A program made the position numbers and the translations under genes. Shown one piece after another: positions 24,195 through 32,872 of a stretch of 64,000 nucleotides of DNA. This DNA is from Streptomyces resistomycificus (GTDB lineage Bacteria; Actinomycetota; Actinomycetes; Streptomycetales; Streptomycetaceae), in contig NZ_KQ949004.1 in assembly GCF_001514265.1 (NCBI RefSeq), positions 121,323 through 185,322 on the forward strand, read 5' to 3'. The first letter of the stretch is position 1. Every line of letters starts with the position of its first letter. The notes under the pieces were generated by a model. It had not been told where the DNA came from and ran no database searches. It saw only the letters and a list, made by a program, of their open reading frames with translations.

Positions 24195-24344
24195 CCCGCC
24201 TGTCTGGGTCTGTGCTGGGAGGACTCCGCGCGCGAACCCGAGCCGTTCGGCGCCGACCCGGCGGACGGGAGAGCCCCTACCGGGCGGCCCCGGGCAGCAA
24301 CCCGCTGAGCGGGGCCACGCACAAGCCGGGCCCGGTCCGCCGGC

Positions 24345-24860
24345 TCAGCCCATCGATCGGTAGGCCTTCAGCCGGTCGTGGGCCGCCAGGCCGTCCGGCA
24401 CCCACTCCCACTCCGTGAGCCGGCGCTCCACCTCGTCCTCCGGCAGGAAGTCGTGCCAGGAGACCTCCTCGACCTGCGGGTCCACGGGGAGATCGCAGCG
24501 GACCTCGTAGACCGCCGACCACCAGGTCTGTCCGGCGCCGTTGTCGTAGAGGAACTTGAAGAGGAACTCGGGACGCGGGAGCCCGCTCACCCCCAGTTCC
24601 TCCTCGGCCTCGCGCAGAGCGGCGTCGTCGTAGGACTCGCCCGCGCCGACCACGCCGCCGACGAACATGTCGTACAGGGAGGGGAAGACCAGCTTGGTAG
24701 GCGTGCGGCGGTGCACGAAGACCCGGCCCTCGGCGTCCCGGGCCCGGATGAAGACGCATCGGTGGCGCAGGCCCTTCGCGTACGCCTCGCCGCGCGGGGA
24801 CACTCCGATGACCTGGTCGTTCTCGTCGACGATGTCGAGGATCTCGTCAGCAGCGCTCAT
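24345..24860 (-). CDS. Nudix hydrolase (IDI/YfcD-like)
   Basis: 171 residues. The Nudix box is GVVGAGESYDDAALREAEEE followed by LGV, with all acidic metal ligands present. The N-terminal ILDIVDENDQVIGVSPRGEA and RHRCVFIRARDAEGRVFVHRR match the isopentenyl-diphosphate-isomerase-like/YfcD branch, whose substrates are mostly unknown. ATG 24860 is taken as the start; ATG 24872 is possible. It lies 33 bp downstream of a DMT transporter gene on the same strand. Confidence 0.82.
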   Translation of the reverse strand: MSAADEILDIVDENDQVIGVSPRGEAYAKGLRHRCVFIRARDAEGRVFVHRRTPTKLVFPSLYDMFVGGVVGAGESYDDAALREAEEELGVSGLPRPEFLFKFLYDNGAGQTWWSAVYEVRCDLPVDPQVEEVSWHDFLPEDEVERRLTEWEWVPDGLAAHDRLKAYRSMG

Positions 24861-24893
24861 CGCCCCATCCAAGCAGCCGCCGACGGCGCTCCG

Positions 24894-25799
24894 TCAGCTC
24901 GTCTGCAGTTGCCGCGCCCGCTCGGTCTGCGTGCACGGCATCGCCGGGTGCATCCCCAGCAGCACGATGCCCACCACGATCGCCGCCAGCCCCGCGGCCT
25001 CCCAGGCCAGCGCGCCCGTGTCGGTGCGCAGCCGGTCACCGAGGAAGCCGACGCCGCAGATGATCCCGGCCAGCGGCTGGGCCGCGGTCAGAGCGGGCAG
25101 CGACATGCGGAGAGGAGCGGTCTCGAACGCGCTCTGCACCAGGATCAGGCCGGTGACACCGAGCACCAGCACGGCGTACGGCTGCCAGCCGGTCAGCAGC
25201 TCCACGAGGCCGCCCTCGGAGAAGCGCTGACCGCTCACCCGGGTCAGGGCGTCCTGCACGCCGTAGAGCAGACCGGCGGCCAGGGAGAGCAGGACCGGGG
25301 CGGAGCTCAGTCGGGAGCGCTTGGCGTACGCCGTGAACAGCAGGGCGAGGCCGACCATCACGCCGATGATCAGCCAAGGGCGCAGCGGGTCGGTGACCGC
25401 GGTGCCGCCGCGCGGTTCGCCAGCCACGATGAACGTGGTCACCCCGCCCGCGAGCAGCGTGAGGCCCGCCCAGCCCTGGCGGCCCAGCGGCTGCTTGCTC
25501 TGCTTGCGGGACAGGGCGAGGGCGAACAGCAGGTTCGTGGCGAGGAGGGGTTCCACCAGGGAGATCTCGCCCTGACTCAGCGCGACCGCGCCGAGGGCCA
25601 TGCCCGCCACCATCAGCCCGATGCCGCCGAGCCAGCGCGGCACCTTCATCAGGTCCAGCAGCAGCCGCGGCGAGAGGAAGTCGCTGAGCGGGGCCTGCCG
25701 GGCGGCGTTCTGCTGGAGCACGAACCCGAAGCCCAGACAGCAGGCCGCGCTCACGGCGAGAACAAGAACCAGAACCGACACGCTGGGTACCTCGATCAT
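24894..25799 (-). CDS. DMT-family membrane transporter
   Basis: 301 residues with about nine to ten hydrophobic helices and no soluble domain. The pattern (LGFGFVLQQNAARQAP at the first helix, LVEPLLATNLLFALALSRK in the middle) fits the DMT superfamily near the NIPA/EamA groups. Substrate unknown. ATG 25799 opens MIEVPSVSVL. It heads a probable two-gene unit with the Nudix hydrolase. Confidence 0.75.
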   Translation of the reverse strand: MIEVPSVSVLVLVLAVSAACCLGFGFVLQQNAARQAPLSDFLSPRLLLDLMKVPRWLGGIGLMVAGMALGAVALSQGEISLVEPLLATNLLFALALSRKQSKQPLGRQGWAGLTLLAGGVTTFIVAGEPRGGTAVTDPLRPWLIIGVMVGLALLFTAYAKRSRLSSAPVLLSLAAGLLYGVQDALTRVSGQRFSEGGLVELLTGWQPYAVLVLGVTGLILVQSAFETAPLRMSLPALTAAQPLAGIICGVGFLGDRLRTDTGALAWEAAGLAAIVVGIVLLGMHPAMPCTQTERARQLQTS

Positions 25800-25840
25800 C
25801 CGGCCGGGCCACGGGGAGCGTAGGCGCCGACTGTAGGGCC

Positions 25841-25862
25841 CCAGGAACCGGTGTGTTCCTGG
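25841..25862. promoter_or_regulatory. Inverted repeat CCAGGAAC / GTTCCTGG
   Basis: An 8-bp perfect repeat with a 6-base spacer, about 42 bp upstream of the DMT transporter start on the minus strand. It could be an operator or a leader hairpin. Nothing else links it to a regulator. Confidence 0.35.
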
Positions 25863-26315
25863 AGTACCCGGAACCGGGCGGTTGACCCGGTCCGCGGCCC
25901 CGGTAGACAGGGGACGGGCGTGGGACCGTCCCGCCATGGTGCGGTGCCTCGCGGTCCGGCGCCATGGCGCAGGCCACAGACAGGGGCGGCGATCCGTGCC
26001 CGCGTCCTTCCGGCTCCCACAAGTCCCCCTCGCGTCACGGAGGTTGACGCGTGTAACACCGGTTCGCCCCTTGACGGAAAGCGTTGGCTGGGGGTTGGCT
26101 GTGCGTGATCAGTCGATGGCAAGCCGAAACGTCCAGACCAAATGGCCGGCCGCCGTGTCGCCGTGTACCGACGACGAGCCGCGTCGCGTGAGGAAGTTCC
26201 CGCGGTGTCCCCACCCCCGCCACCCCTCGGGCCGCAGGCCTGTCGTCCCGAGCACACATGGGCGGAGGGCGCGGACGCACACTCCCCGTTAGCGGCTCCG
26301 CCCGGCCCCACCGCC
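25863..26315. other. Intergenic region without a supported gene
   Basis: Between the DMT transporter (minus) and the repeat tract on the plus strand. Frames here lack ribosome sites and show no recognisable protein. The stretch around 26030-26170 is less GC-rich than its surroundings and probably carries the promoter of the plus-strand gene starting at 26670. Confidence 0.4.
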
Positions 26316-26580
26316 GTGGCACCGACCGGCCGCGCGGCCGTGGCACCGGCCGGCCGACCGGCCGTGGCACCGGCCGGCCGCGCGGCCGTCGCCCCGGCCG
26401 GCCGACCGGCCGCGGCACCTCCTGGCGACGCTGCGGGAGCGCTCCCCGGCCCCACCGCCGTGACTCCGCCCGGCCCCACCGCCGAGGCCCCGCCCCGCCA
26501 CCCCACCGTGGTCCCGCCCGGCCACCCCACTGCGGCCCCTCCCAGCCCCACCCCCGTGGCCCCGCCCGACCCCATCACCC
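26316..26580 (+). repeat. 24-bp tandem repeat tract
   Basis: Four units of about GTGGCACCGGCCGGCCGACC plus four bases (26316-26339, 26340-26363, 26364-26387, 26388-26411) are followed, after a short break, by more degenerate 24-bp units of the CCCGGCCCCACCGCCG type up to about 26580. The period is a multiple of three and one frame stays open, giving an 8-residue pattern such as VAPAGRPA. It could therefore be a disordered N-terminal extension of the next protein, but the ribosome site at 26661 argues for an untranslated repeat. Confidence 0.65.
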
Positions 26581-26599
26581 CCGCCCACCCTCATCCGAA

Positions 26600-26630
26600 C
26601 CCCCACCCCCATCCCCACCCCCATCCCCCC
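26600..26630 (-). other. G-quadruplex-capable G-rich tract (minus strand)
   Basis: Five C-runs of 4-6 bases separated by one or two bases on the plus strand (26600-26630) mean the minus strand, the template for the downstream gene, has five G-runs that could form a stable G-quadruplex. It lies 40 bp before the GTG start at 26670. Confidence 0.6.
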
Positions 26631-26669
26631 ACTCATCTGCGCCCCGAGGCGCAGCTCCGCGGAGCTGAC

Positions 26670-27614
26670 GTGATCCGAAAGCCCGGCCTCGGCCGTAAGC
26701 GCGCCGCCGCCCATTCCTTCGACGCCGCCCTCGACGACGTCGAACTCGCCGCCGCGCGGGCCGCGTTGGGGCAGGGGCGATGGCAGGCCGCCCGCGCCCT
26801 GCTCGCCCGGACCGGGGACGACTGGGACCGGCGGGGACATCGGGTGACAGTCCTCGCCCTCGAGCCCTACAGCGCCGCTTGGGCCGGTGACTGGCTGCTG
26901 GCCGAGCCCGACTCCGCCGACGCCACCGTCCTGCTCGCCCTCTCCCAGGTCCAGCGCGCACTGCGGGGCAAGGAGACGCCGGCGCGGGCCCGGGAGGCCT
27001 GCCGCACCGCCGCCGCGCTCGCGCCCGCCGACCCCACACCCTGGCTCGGCCTGCTCATCCTGGAGCGGGAGTTCGGCGACGGCCAGGAGGTCACCCGGCT
27101 CTTCGGCGAGGTCAGGGCGCGGTACGCCGACCACCACCACGCCCACCACCTGATGGTCGCCCGCCTCGCCGAGCGCAGCTCCGGCACCGGTCCCGACCCC
27201 CTGCACGAGGTGTACGACTTCGCCCACTGGGCCGCCGAGCAGGCGCCCGCCGACTCCCCGCTCGCGATCCTCCCGGTCGTGGCGCACGCCGAGCGGTACC
27301 GCGTGCTGGCCACCGCCGGGCACGAGCCCGCCGACCCGGCCGCCTCCGGGCACTGGAGCGGGCGCCGGGCCCGGCAGGTGATGAAGGCGGCCTTCGACTG
27401 GTGGCTGGAGTGGGAGCAGGAGGGCCACCCCCGCCGACTGGTCGACCTCAACTTCCTCGCCCACGCCAAGGTGTGCGAGGGCCGGCCCGCCGAGGCCGCC
27501 GCCCTGTTCCACCGCATCGGCGAACACGTGACCCCGGCGCCGTGGTCCTACCTCGACCGCGACCCCCACCCCGCCTTCCGTGCCGCCCGCGCCGGCGCGC
27601 TCGGCACGGCGTAA
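26670..27614 (+). CDS. Helical-repeat (TPR-like) protein
   Basis: 314 residues, soluble, almost entirely helical, with Ala/Leu/Arg-rich repeats such as ARAALGQGRWQAARALLART and AREACRTAAALAPADPTPWL that resemble tetratricopeptide units. GTG 26670 is chosen because GGAG stands five bases upstream (26661-26664); the open frame could extend about 176 codons further through the repeat tract. It is followed after 27 bp by an APC permease, so a shared transcript is likely. No enzymatic motif seen. Confidence 0.68.
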   Translation: MIRKPGLGRKRAAAHSFDAALDDVELAAARAALGQGRWQAARALLARTGDDWDRRGHRVTVLALEPYSAAWAGDWLLAEPDSADATVLLALSQVQRALRGKETPARAREACRTAAALAPADPTPWLGLLILEREFGDGQEVTRLFGEVRARYADHHHAHHLMVARLAERSSGTGPDPLHEVYDFAHWAAEQAPADSPLAILPVVAHAERYRVLATAGHEPADPAASGHWSGRRARQVMKAAFDWWLEWEQEGHPRRLVDLNFLAHAKVCEGRPAEAAALFHRIGEHVTPAPWSYLDRDPHPAFRAARAGALGTA

Positions 27615-27641
27615 GTCCCCATCCCCGGAAGAAGGTCTCCC

Positions 27642-29183
27642 ATGACGACGGGCAGTTCCCGCACGGCCACCCCACCCGGTGACCGCATCAGCACCTTCAA
27701 GGGCCAGGAGCGCGCCCTGCGCTCGGACCGCCTCGGCACCGGCGGCCTGCTGCTCTCCGTCCTCGCCGCGACCGCACCTCTCATGGTCGTCGCGGGTGTC
27801 ATGCCCACTACATTCGCGGTGATGGGCATCGTCGGACAGCCGCTTCTCTTCGTCGCCCTGGGCGTCGTCCTGGTCCTCTTCGGCATCGGCTACGCGGAGA
27901 TGAGCCGGCACGTCCACAACGCGGGTGCCTTCTACGCGTACATCTCCCGCGGCCTCGGCGGCACCGCCGGCGCGAGCGCGGCCCTGGTCGCCCTCGTCGC
28001 GTACAGCGCGCTCCAGGTCGGCATCTACGGCATCTTCGGCTTCGAGGTCGCGGGCCTGTTCGCCACCTACACCGATCTGGACGTCGCGTGGTGGATACCG
28101 GCGGTGGCGGCCGCGCTGGTCGTCGGCGCGCTGGGCCGGCTGAAGATCGACGTCAACGCGCGCGTGCTGGGCGTCCTGCTGGTCGTGGAGGTGATCCTGG
28201 TCGTCGTCTTCGACGTCGCGGCCGTCGCGGACCCCGGCCCGCAGGGCCTGTCGCTGCACGCCTTCAACCCGGACACGCTGACCGGCGCGGGCCTCGGCAC
28301 CGCCCTGTGCTTCTGCATCGCCGCCTTCCTCGGCTTCGAGCAGGCGCCCGTGTACGCCGAGGAGACCAGCCGTCCGCACATCCTGGTGCCGCGCGTGATG
28401 TTCCTCGCGGTCGGGGGGGTCGCCGTCTTCTTCGCGCTCAGCAGCTGGGCCCTCACCGTCGCCGCCGGCCCGTCGGCGATCGTCGGCCAGGCGCGGGAAC
28501 AGAGCGCCGGACTGCTCTTCTCCCTCACCGAGTCCCGCCTCGGCGGCACCTTCACCGACGTGCTGCACATCCTGTTCGTGACCGGCATGTTCGCCGCCCT
28601 GCTCAGCTTCCACAACGTCGTCGCCCGGTACGCCTTCGCCATGGGCCGCGAGGGCCTGCTGCCCGCCGCCTTCGGCCGGACCACCGGCGCGAGCGGCGCC
28701 CCCGGCACCGGCTCCCTGCTCCAGACCGCCGTGTCCGTCGTGGTCGTCGCCGCCTTCGCGCTCGCCGACGACAAGCCGGCCGGCGACCCCACCGCACCCG
28801 TCCTGCAGCTGTTCACCTGGTGCGGCAACATCGGCGCGCTCGGCGTGATCCTCCTGATGGCGGCGGCGTCGCTCTCGGTCGTGGTGTTCTTCGTCCGCCG
28901 CGGCGCCGCGGGCGCCCAGGCCTGGCGACTGGTGACCTCCGCCCTCGCGGGTCTGGCCCTGCTGGTGATCGCCGGCTACACGGTCAAGGACTTCGACGTC
29001 CTGGTCGGCGCCGGCCCCGGCTCCGCCCTGAGCTGGGTCCTGCCCGGCATCATCGGCCTCGCCCTGGCCGCCGGTCTGGTCCAGGGTCTGGTCCTGCGGG
29101 CCAAGGCGCCCGAGGCGCACGCCCGCATCGGGCTCGGCAACGAGGCGTTCCAGCTGGAGAAGGCGGCTGACCGGGCGTCGTAG
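27642..29183 (+). CDS. APC-family amino acid/amine permease
   Basis: 513 residues with 12 predicted helices. The first helix GGLLLSVLAATAPLMVVAGV and the conserved CFCIAAFLGFEQAPVYAEE in helix 6 place it in the amino acid-polyamine-organocation superfamily. A hydrophilic C-terminal tail follows the last helix. AGAAGG precedes the ATG. Substrate not deducible. Confidence 0.85.
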   Translation: MTTGSSRTATPPGDRISTFKGQERALRSDRLGTGGLLLSVLAATAPLMVVAGVMPTTFAVMGIVGQPLLFVALGVVLVLFGIGYAEMSRHVHNAGAFYAYISRGLGGTAGASAALVALVAYSALQVGIYGIFGFEVAGLFATYTDLDVAWWIPAVAAALVVGALGRLKIDVNARVLGVLLVVEVILVVVFDVAAVADPGPQGLSLHAFNPDTLTGAGLGTALCFCIAAFLGFEQAPVYAEETSRPHILVPRVMFLAVGGVAVFFALSSWALTVAAGPSAIVGQAREQSAGLLFSLTESRLGGTFTDVLHILFVTGMFAALLSFHNVVARYAFAMGREGLLPAAFGRTTGASGAPGTGSLLQTAVSVVVVAAFALADDKPAGDPTAPVLQLFTWCGNIGALGVILLMAAASLSVVVFFVRRGAAGAQAWRLVTSALAGLALLVIAGYTVKDFDVLVGAGPGSALSWVLPGIIGLALAAGLVQGLVLRAKAPEAHARIGLGNEAFQLEKAADRAS

Positions 29184-29288
29184 CGGCGCCGCGATGGCGC
29201 AGGCGTCGTAGGCGGTTCGCGCTGACGTGCCGCCCGCGACGTCCCAGCCGGCTGAGATTCACGTAAGAAGTGATGACGGAAGTCTGAC

Positions 29289-29330
29289 GAGCACCCGCAG
29301 CCCCTGGCACGCCCCAGGTCGCGGGTGCTC
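29289..29330 (+). promoter_or_regulatory. Leader hairpin before the Moco oxidoreductase gene
   Basis: GAGCACCCGC (29289-29298) pairs with GCGGGTGCTC (29321-29330), with an inner CCTGG/CCAGG stem. It ends 10 bases before the GTG start. It may be a terminator of the upstream permease, a mRNA stabiliser or an attenuator; its position close to the start favours a role in the leader. Confidence 0.45.
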
Positions 29331-29340
29331 GAATGGAGAG

Positions 29341-30117
29341 GTGAACTCCGAACAGCCCGACGGGCCCGGCCGGGACCGGCCCGAGACGCGGGACGCGGCG
29401 GAAGAACCCGAGGCGCGCGGCACACCCGTCGGCCGCCGGGTCCTGCTCGGCACCCTCGGCCTCGGCGCCCTCGGCGTCGTCGCCGCGCCCACCCTGCAAC
29501 GCGGTCTCGAGGCCTTCCTCGGCAGCGCCGCCGACAAGGACCCCACCGGCCTCACCGGCCTGCTCCCGAACGGCGGTGGCTTCCGCTACTACTCCGTCGC
29601 CTCCTCGGTGCCCCGCAAGAACGCCGACACCTACCAGCTCACCGTCGACGGTCTGGTCGACACCCCGAGGACCTACTCCCTGGCAGACCTGCGCGCGCTG
29701 CCGCAGACCCGGATGGTCAAGGACGTCCAGTGCGTCACCGGCTGGCGGGTCCCCGGCACGCCCTTCGAGGGGGTACGCCTGTCCCGGCTCCTGGACGCCG
29801 CGGGAGTGCGCCCGACGGCCGGGGCAGTGCGCTTCACCTGCTTCGACGGCACCTACACCGAGAGCCTCACCCTCGAGCAGGCCCGCCGCGCGGACGTCCT
29901 GGTCGCGCTGCGCATGCAGGACAAGAACCTCAGCCACTCCCACGGCGGCCCGGTCCGCCTCTATGTGGCCCCCATGTACTTCTACAAGTCCGCCAAGTGG
30001 CTCTCCGGCATCACCCTCACCGAGGACGTGCGGCCCGGCTACTGGGAGAAGCGGGGTTACGACATCGACGCCTGGGTCGGCCGTTCGAACGGACGGGACG
30101 ATGAGCCTACGAGCTGA
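29341..30117 (+). CDS. Sulfite-oxidase-type molybdopterin oxidoreductase
   Basis: 258 residues. After a polar N-terminus, GRRVLLGTLGLGALGVVAAP looks like a weak twin-arginine signal or membrane anchor. The Moco domain follows: TVDGLVDTPRTYSLADLRAL and VKDVQCVTGWRVPGTPFEGV, whose Cys is the expected Mo ligand. It lacks the C-terminal dimerisation domain of true sulfite oxidases, as in MsrP/YedY-like proteins. The GTG start is only two bases after GGAGAG, so the start is uncertain. It overlaps the cytochrome b gene by 17 bp. Confidence 0.8.
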   Translation: MNSEQPDGPGRDRPETRDAAEEPEARGTPVGRRVLLGTLGLGALGVVAAPTLQRGLEAFLGSAADKDPTGLTGLLPNGGGFRYYSVASSVPRKNADTYQLTVDGLVDTPRTYSLADLRALPQTRMVKDVQCVTGWRVPGTPFEGVRLSRLLDAAGVRPTAGAVRFTCFDGTYTESLTLEQARRADVLVALRMQDKNLSHSHGGPVRLYVAPMYFYKSAKWLSGITLTEDVRPGYWEKRGYDIDAWVGRSNGRDDEPTS

Positions 30118-30721
30118 CACCCCGGCGCCCACCCGGATCCGCCGCTTCGGCCGGGCCGAACGCTGGGTGCACCGCACGACCGCCTTCCTGATGGGCGTCT
30201 GCGTCGTCACGGCGGCCTGTCTCTACGTCCCCCAGTTCGCCGAACTCGTGGGCCGCCGCGAGCTGGTCGTCCGGATCCACGAATGGGCCGGCCTCGCCCT
30301 GCCCGTCCCGGTCCTGGCGGGCCTCGCCTCCCGCGCCTTCCGCGCCGACGTGCGCTTCCTCAACCGCTTCGGCCCGCACGACCGGGTCTGGCTGCGCGCC
30401 GCGCTGCGCCGCGACCGGCGCCCCGAGGCGCGCCCGGCGGGCAAGTTCAACGCCGGTCAGAAGGTCTACGCCGCCTGGATCGCCGGAGCCACCCTCGTGA
30501 TGCTCGGCACCGGCCTGATCATGTGGTTCACCCACCTCACCCCGCTGATGTGGCGTACCAGCGCGACGTTCGTGCACGACTGGCTCGCGCTGACCATCGG
30601 CATCGTCCTGGCCGGACACATCGGGATGGCTCTCGGTGACCCGGAGGCCCGCCGGGGCATGCGCACCGGCTCGGTCAGCCGCGAGTGGGCGGAACGCGAA
30701 CACCCCCTGTGGCGGCCGTAG
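30101..30721 (+). CDS. Cytochrome b561-type membrane subunit
   Basis: 206 residues with four predicted helices carrying spaced histidines (WVHRTTAFLMG, VRIHEWAGLALP, FVHDWLALTIGIVLAGH), as in FdhI/HupC-like di-haem cytochromes. It would pass electrons between the quinone pool and the upstream Moco enzyme, with which it overlaps by 17 bp. The pair resembles MsrPQ or YedYZ systems that repair oxidised methionine, but the cytochrome is of a different family, so the substrate is open. Confidence 0.82.
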   Translation: MSLRADTPAPTRIRRFGRAERWVHRTTAFLMGVCVVTAACLYVPQFAELVGRRELVVRIHEWAGLALPVPVLAGLASRAFRADVRFLNRFGPHDRVWLRAALRRDRRPEARPAGKFNAGQKVYAAWIAGATLVMLGTGLIMWFTHLTPLMWRTSATFVHDWLALTIGIVLAGHIGMALGDPEARRGMRTGSVSREWAEREHPLWRP

Positions 30722-30741
30722 CGGCTGCCCCAGGGGGTGTT
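30699..30741. terminator. Bidirectional terminator, cytochrome b / gluconate permease
   Basis: AACACCCCCTG (30699-30709) pairs with CAGGGGGTGTT (30731-30741); the stem starts in the last codons of the cytochrome gene and lies just downstream of the convergent permease gene. A T follows on the plus strand. Confidence 0.7.
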
Positions 30742-30754
30742 TCCCGGACGGTGG

Positions 30755-32152
30755 CTAGATGATCAGCGAGAGCAGCAGGACGACGCCGCCCGCGACCACC
30801 GAGATGATCGTCTCCATCACGGACCAGGTCTTGATGGTCTGGCCGACGGTCAGGCCGAAGTACTCCTTCACCAGCCAGAACCCGGCGTCGTTGACATGGC
30901 TGAAGAACAGCGAGCCGGCGCCGATGGCCAGGACCAGCAGGGCCGTGTGGGTCGTCGACATGTCGGCCGCGAGCGGGGCGACCAAGCCGGCCGCCGAGAT
31001 CGTCGCCACGGTCGCCGAACCGGTCGCGAGCCGGATCGCCACCGCGATCAGCCAGGCCAGCAGCAGCGCCGGGATCGACCAGTCCTCGGAGATGTCCAGG
31101 ATCATCTGGCCGACGCCGGAGTCGATCAGCGTCTGCTTGAAACCACCACCGGCGCCGACGATCAGGAGGATGCCGGCGATCGGCGCGAGGCCCTTCTCGA
31201 CCAGCTGAGAGACCCGCTCCTTGGCGAACCCGGCGGGCCGCAGCAGGGTAAAGATGCCCACCAGCACGGAGGTGAGCAGGGCGATCAGCGGGGAACCGAC
31301 GACGTCGAAGACCCGCTGAAGGGTGTTCTCGGGGTCGTCTATGACGATGTCGACCAACGCCTTGGCCAGCATCATGACGACCGGCAGCAGGATCGTGACC
31401 AGGGTGGCGCCGAAGCCGGGACGCCGCTCCAGTTCCTCGGAGGCGCGCTGCGGGATCATCCGGTCCGGGGCCGGGACGTCCACCCAGCGGGCGGCGAACT
31501 TCGAGAACACCGGACCGGCGATGACCACGGTCGGGATGGCGACGAGGACGCCCAGGGCGAGCGTGACGCCCAGGTTGGCCTGGACCGCGTCGATCGCGAC
31601 CAGCGGTCCGGGGTGCGGCGGGACCAGGCCGTGCATCACGGACAGGCCGGCGAGCGCCGGGATGCCGATCCGCATCAGCGAGTAGTTGCCCCGCTTCGCG
31701 ACCATCAGCACGACGGGGATCAGCAGCACCACGCCGACCTCGAAGAACAGCGGCAGACCGATCACCGAGGCGATCAGCACCATCGCCCACGGCATCGAGC
31801 GGCCGCCGGCCCTGGCGAGGATCGTGTCGACGATCTGGTCGGCGCCTCCGGAGTCGGCGAGCATCTTGCCGAGGATCGCGCCCAGCGCGATCAGCACGCC
31901 CACGCCGGCGACCGTGGCCCCGAGCCCGGTGGTGAAGCTGGCGATGGCCTTGTCGAGCGGCGCCCCGGCGAACGCGCCGAGGGCGAGTGACCCGATGGTC
32001 AGTGACAGGAAGGCGTGGAGCTTGAACTTGGTGATGAGCACAACGATGACGGCGATGCCCGCCAGGACGGCGATGCCCAGCTGAGCGTGACCGGCCGAGG
32101 TGATCGGCTCGGGTGCGTCCGCTGCCAGCATCTCGACGCTGAGTCTGGTCAC
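30755..32152 (-). CDS. gntP: Gluconate:H+ symporter (GntP family)
   Basis: 465 residues with about 12-14 hydrophobic helices. Family marks: GKMLADSGGADQIVDTIL, GLPLFFEVGVVLLIPV and HGLVPPHPGPLVAI. It imports gluconate for the adjacent kinase, 58 bp upstream in the same operon. The GTG at 32152 is the first start; ATG 32131 is possible. Regulation by the divergent GntR gene is likely. Confidence 0.9.
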   Translation of the reverse strand: MTRLSVEMLAADAPEPITSAGHAQLGIAVLAGIAVIVVLITKFKLHAFLSLTIGSLALGAFAGAPLDKAIASFTTGLGATVAGVGVLIALGAILGKMLADSGGADQIVDTILARAGGRSMPWAMVLIASVIGLPLFFEVGVVLLIPVVLMVAKRGNYSLMRIGIPALAGLSVMHGLVPPHPGPLVAIDAVQANLGVTLALGVLVAIPTVVIAGPVFSKFAARWVDVPAPDRMIPQRASEELERRPGFGATLVTILLPVVMMLAKALVDIVIDDPENTLQRVFDVVGSPLIALLTSVLVGIFTLLRPAGFAKERVSQLVEKGLAPIAGILLIVGAGGGFKQTLIDSGVGQMILDISEDWSIPALLLAWLIAVAIRLATGSATVATISAAGLVAPLAADMSTTHTALLVLAIGAGSLFFSHVNDAGFWLVKEYFGLTVGQTIKTWSVMETIISVVAGGVVLLLSLII

Positions 32153-32210
32153 GGGTGGAGATTCCCTTGCAGGTACGGGGACGGGGGAGGGGTGGTGCTG
32201 GAGGGGGGTC

Positions 32211-32729
32211 CTACTGACGTACGTCGGGAAGGGCGTTCAGCGCCTCGGCGGCCCGTTCGGTGATCTCCTCCGGGCTGCCGGAGACGTCCACGGCGACGCC
32301 CGCCTCGTCCGCCTCCAGGGGCTGGAGCGTGGCGAACTGGGAGTCCAGCAGCGCGGTGGGCATGAAGTGGCCCTGCCGATGTGTCATGCGGTCCTCGATC
32401 AGCGTCCGGTCGCCGGCGAGGTGCACGAACACCACGTCGGGCGCCGCGGCCCTGAGCCGGTCACGGTAGGACCGCTTCAGCGCCGAACAGCTGACCACCC
32501 CGCCGAGCCCGGCCCGACCGTGCGCCCAGCCGCCGATGGCGTCGAGCCACGGCCACCTGTCGGCGTCCTCGAGCGGGGTCCCGGCCGACATCTTGTCGAT
32601 GTTGGCCGGGGGGTGGAAGTCGTCGCCCTCGGCGTACGGGACGCCGAGCCGGGCGGCGAGCAGAGGACCGATCGTGGTCTTGCCCGTGCCGGCGACGCCC
32701 ATCACCACGACGACGTGAGGGGTACGCAT
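32211..32729 (-). CDS. gntK: Gluconokinase
   Basis: 172-residue P-loop kinase phosphorylating gluconate to 6-phosphogluconate, which enters the pentose phosphate pathway. Marks: Walker A GVAGTGKTT, EGDDFHPPANIDKMSAGTPL, and SCSALKRSYRDRLR. ATG 32729 is favoured because GAGG lies six bases upstream; an ATG at 32768 would add 13 acidic residues. It is first in the operon with the permease. Confidence 0.92.
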   Translation of the reverse strand: MRTPHVVVVMGVAGTGKTTIGPLLAARLGVPYAEGDDFHPPANIDKMSAGTPLEDADRWPWLDAIGGWAHGRAGLGGVVSCSALKRSYRDRLRAAAPDVVFVHLAGDRTLIEDRMTHRQGHFMPTALLDSQFATLQPLEADEAGVAVDVSGSPEEITERAAEALNALPDVRQ

Positions 32730-32827
32730 CACTGCCTCGCTGTCTTCCTCGACATCCGACGTCGACATCTGACGTCGGCCACACTGAAACCCATTAGGTA
32801 CGACGAATTCAAGACCCTGTGATGAAT

Positions 32828-32838
32828 AAGTCTGACTT
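32828..32838. promoter_or_regulatory. Candidate GntR operator AAGTC-T-GACTT
   Basis: A perfect 5-1-5 palindrome in the AT-rich gap between the divergent gluconokinase and GntR genes. Size and symmetry fit FadR/GntR operators. It lies before the probable -10 (TACGCT, 32861-32866) of the regulator, which has almost no leader. Confidence 0.5.
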
Positions 32839-32872
32839 TTTAAGAGTGTGACGTGCCCCGTACGCTGAGTGC

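Noticed and set aside
26142..26669. N-terminal coding extension of the TPR-like gene
   Set aside because: The frame is open, but it is low-complexity and a good ribosome site (GGAG) directly precedes the GTG at 26670.
26289..29120. A 943-codon minus-strand frame over the TPR-like and permease genes
   Set aside because: Shadow frame; the plus-strand genes have ribosome sites and recognisable domains.
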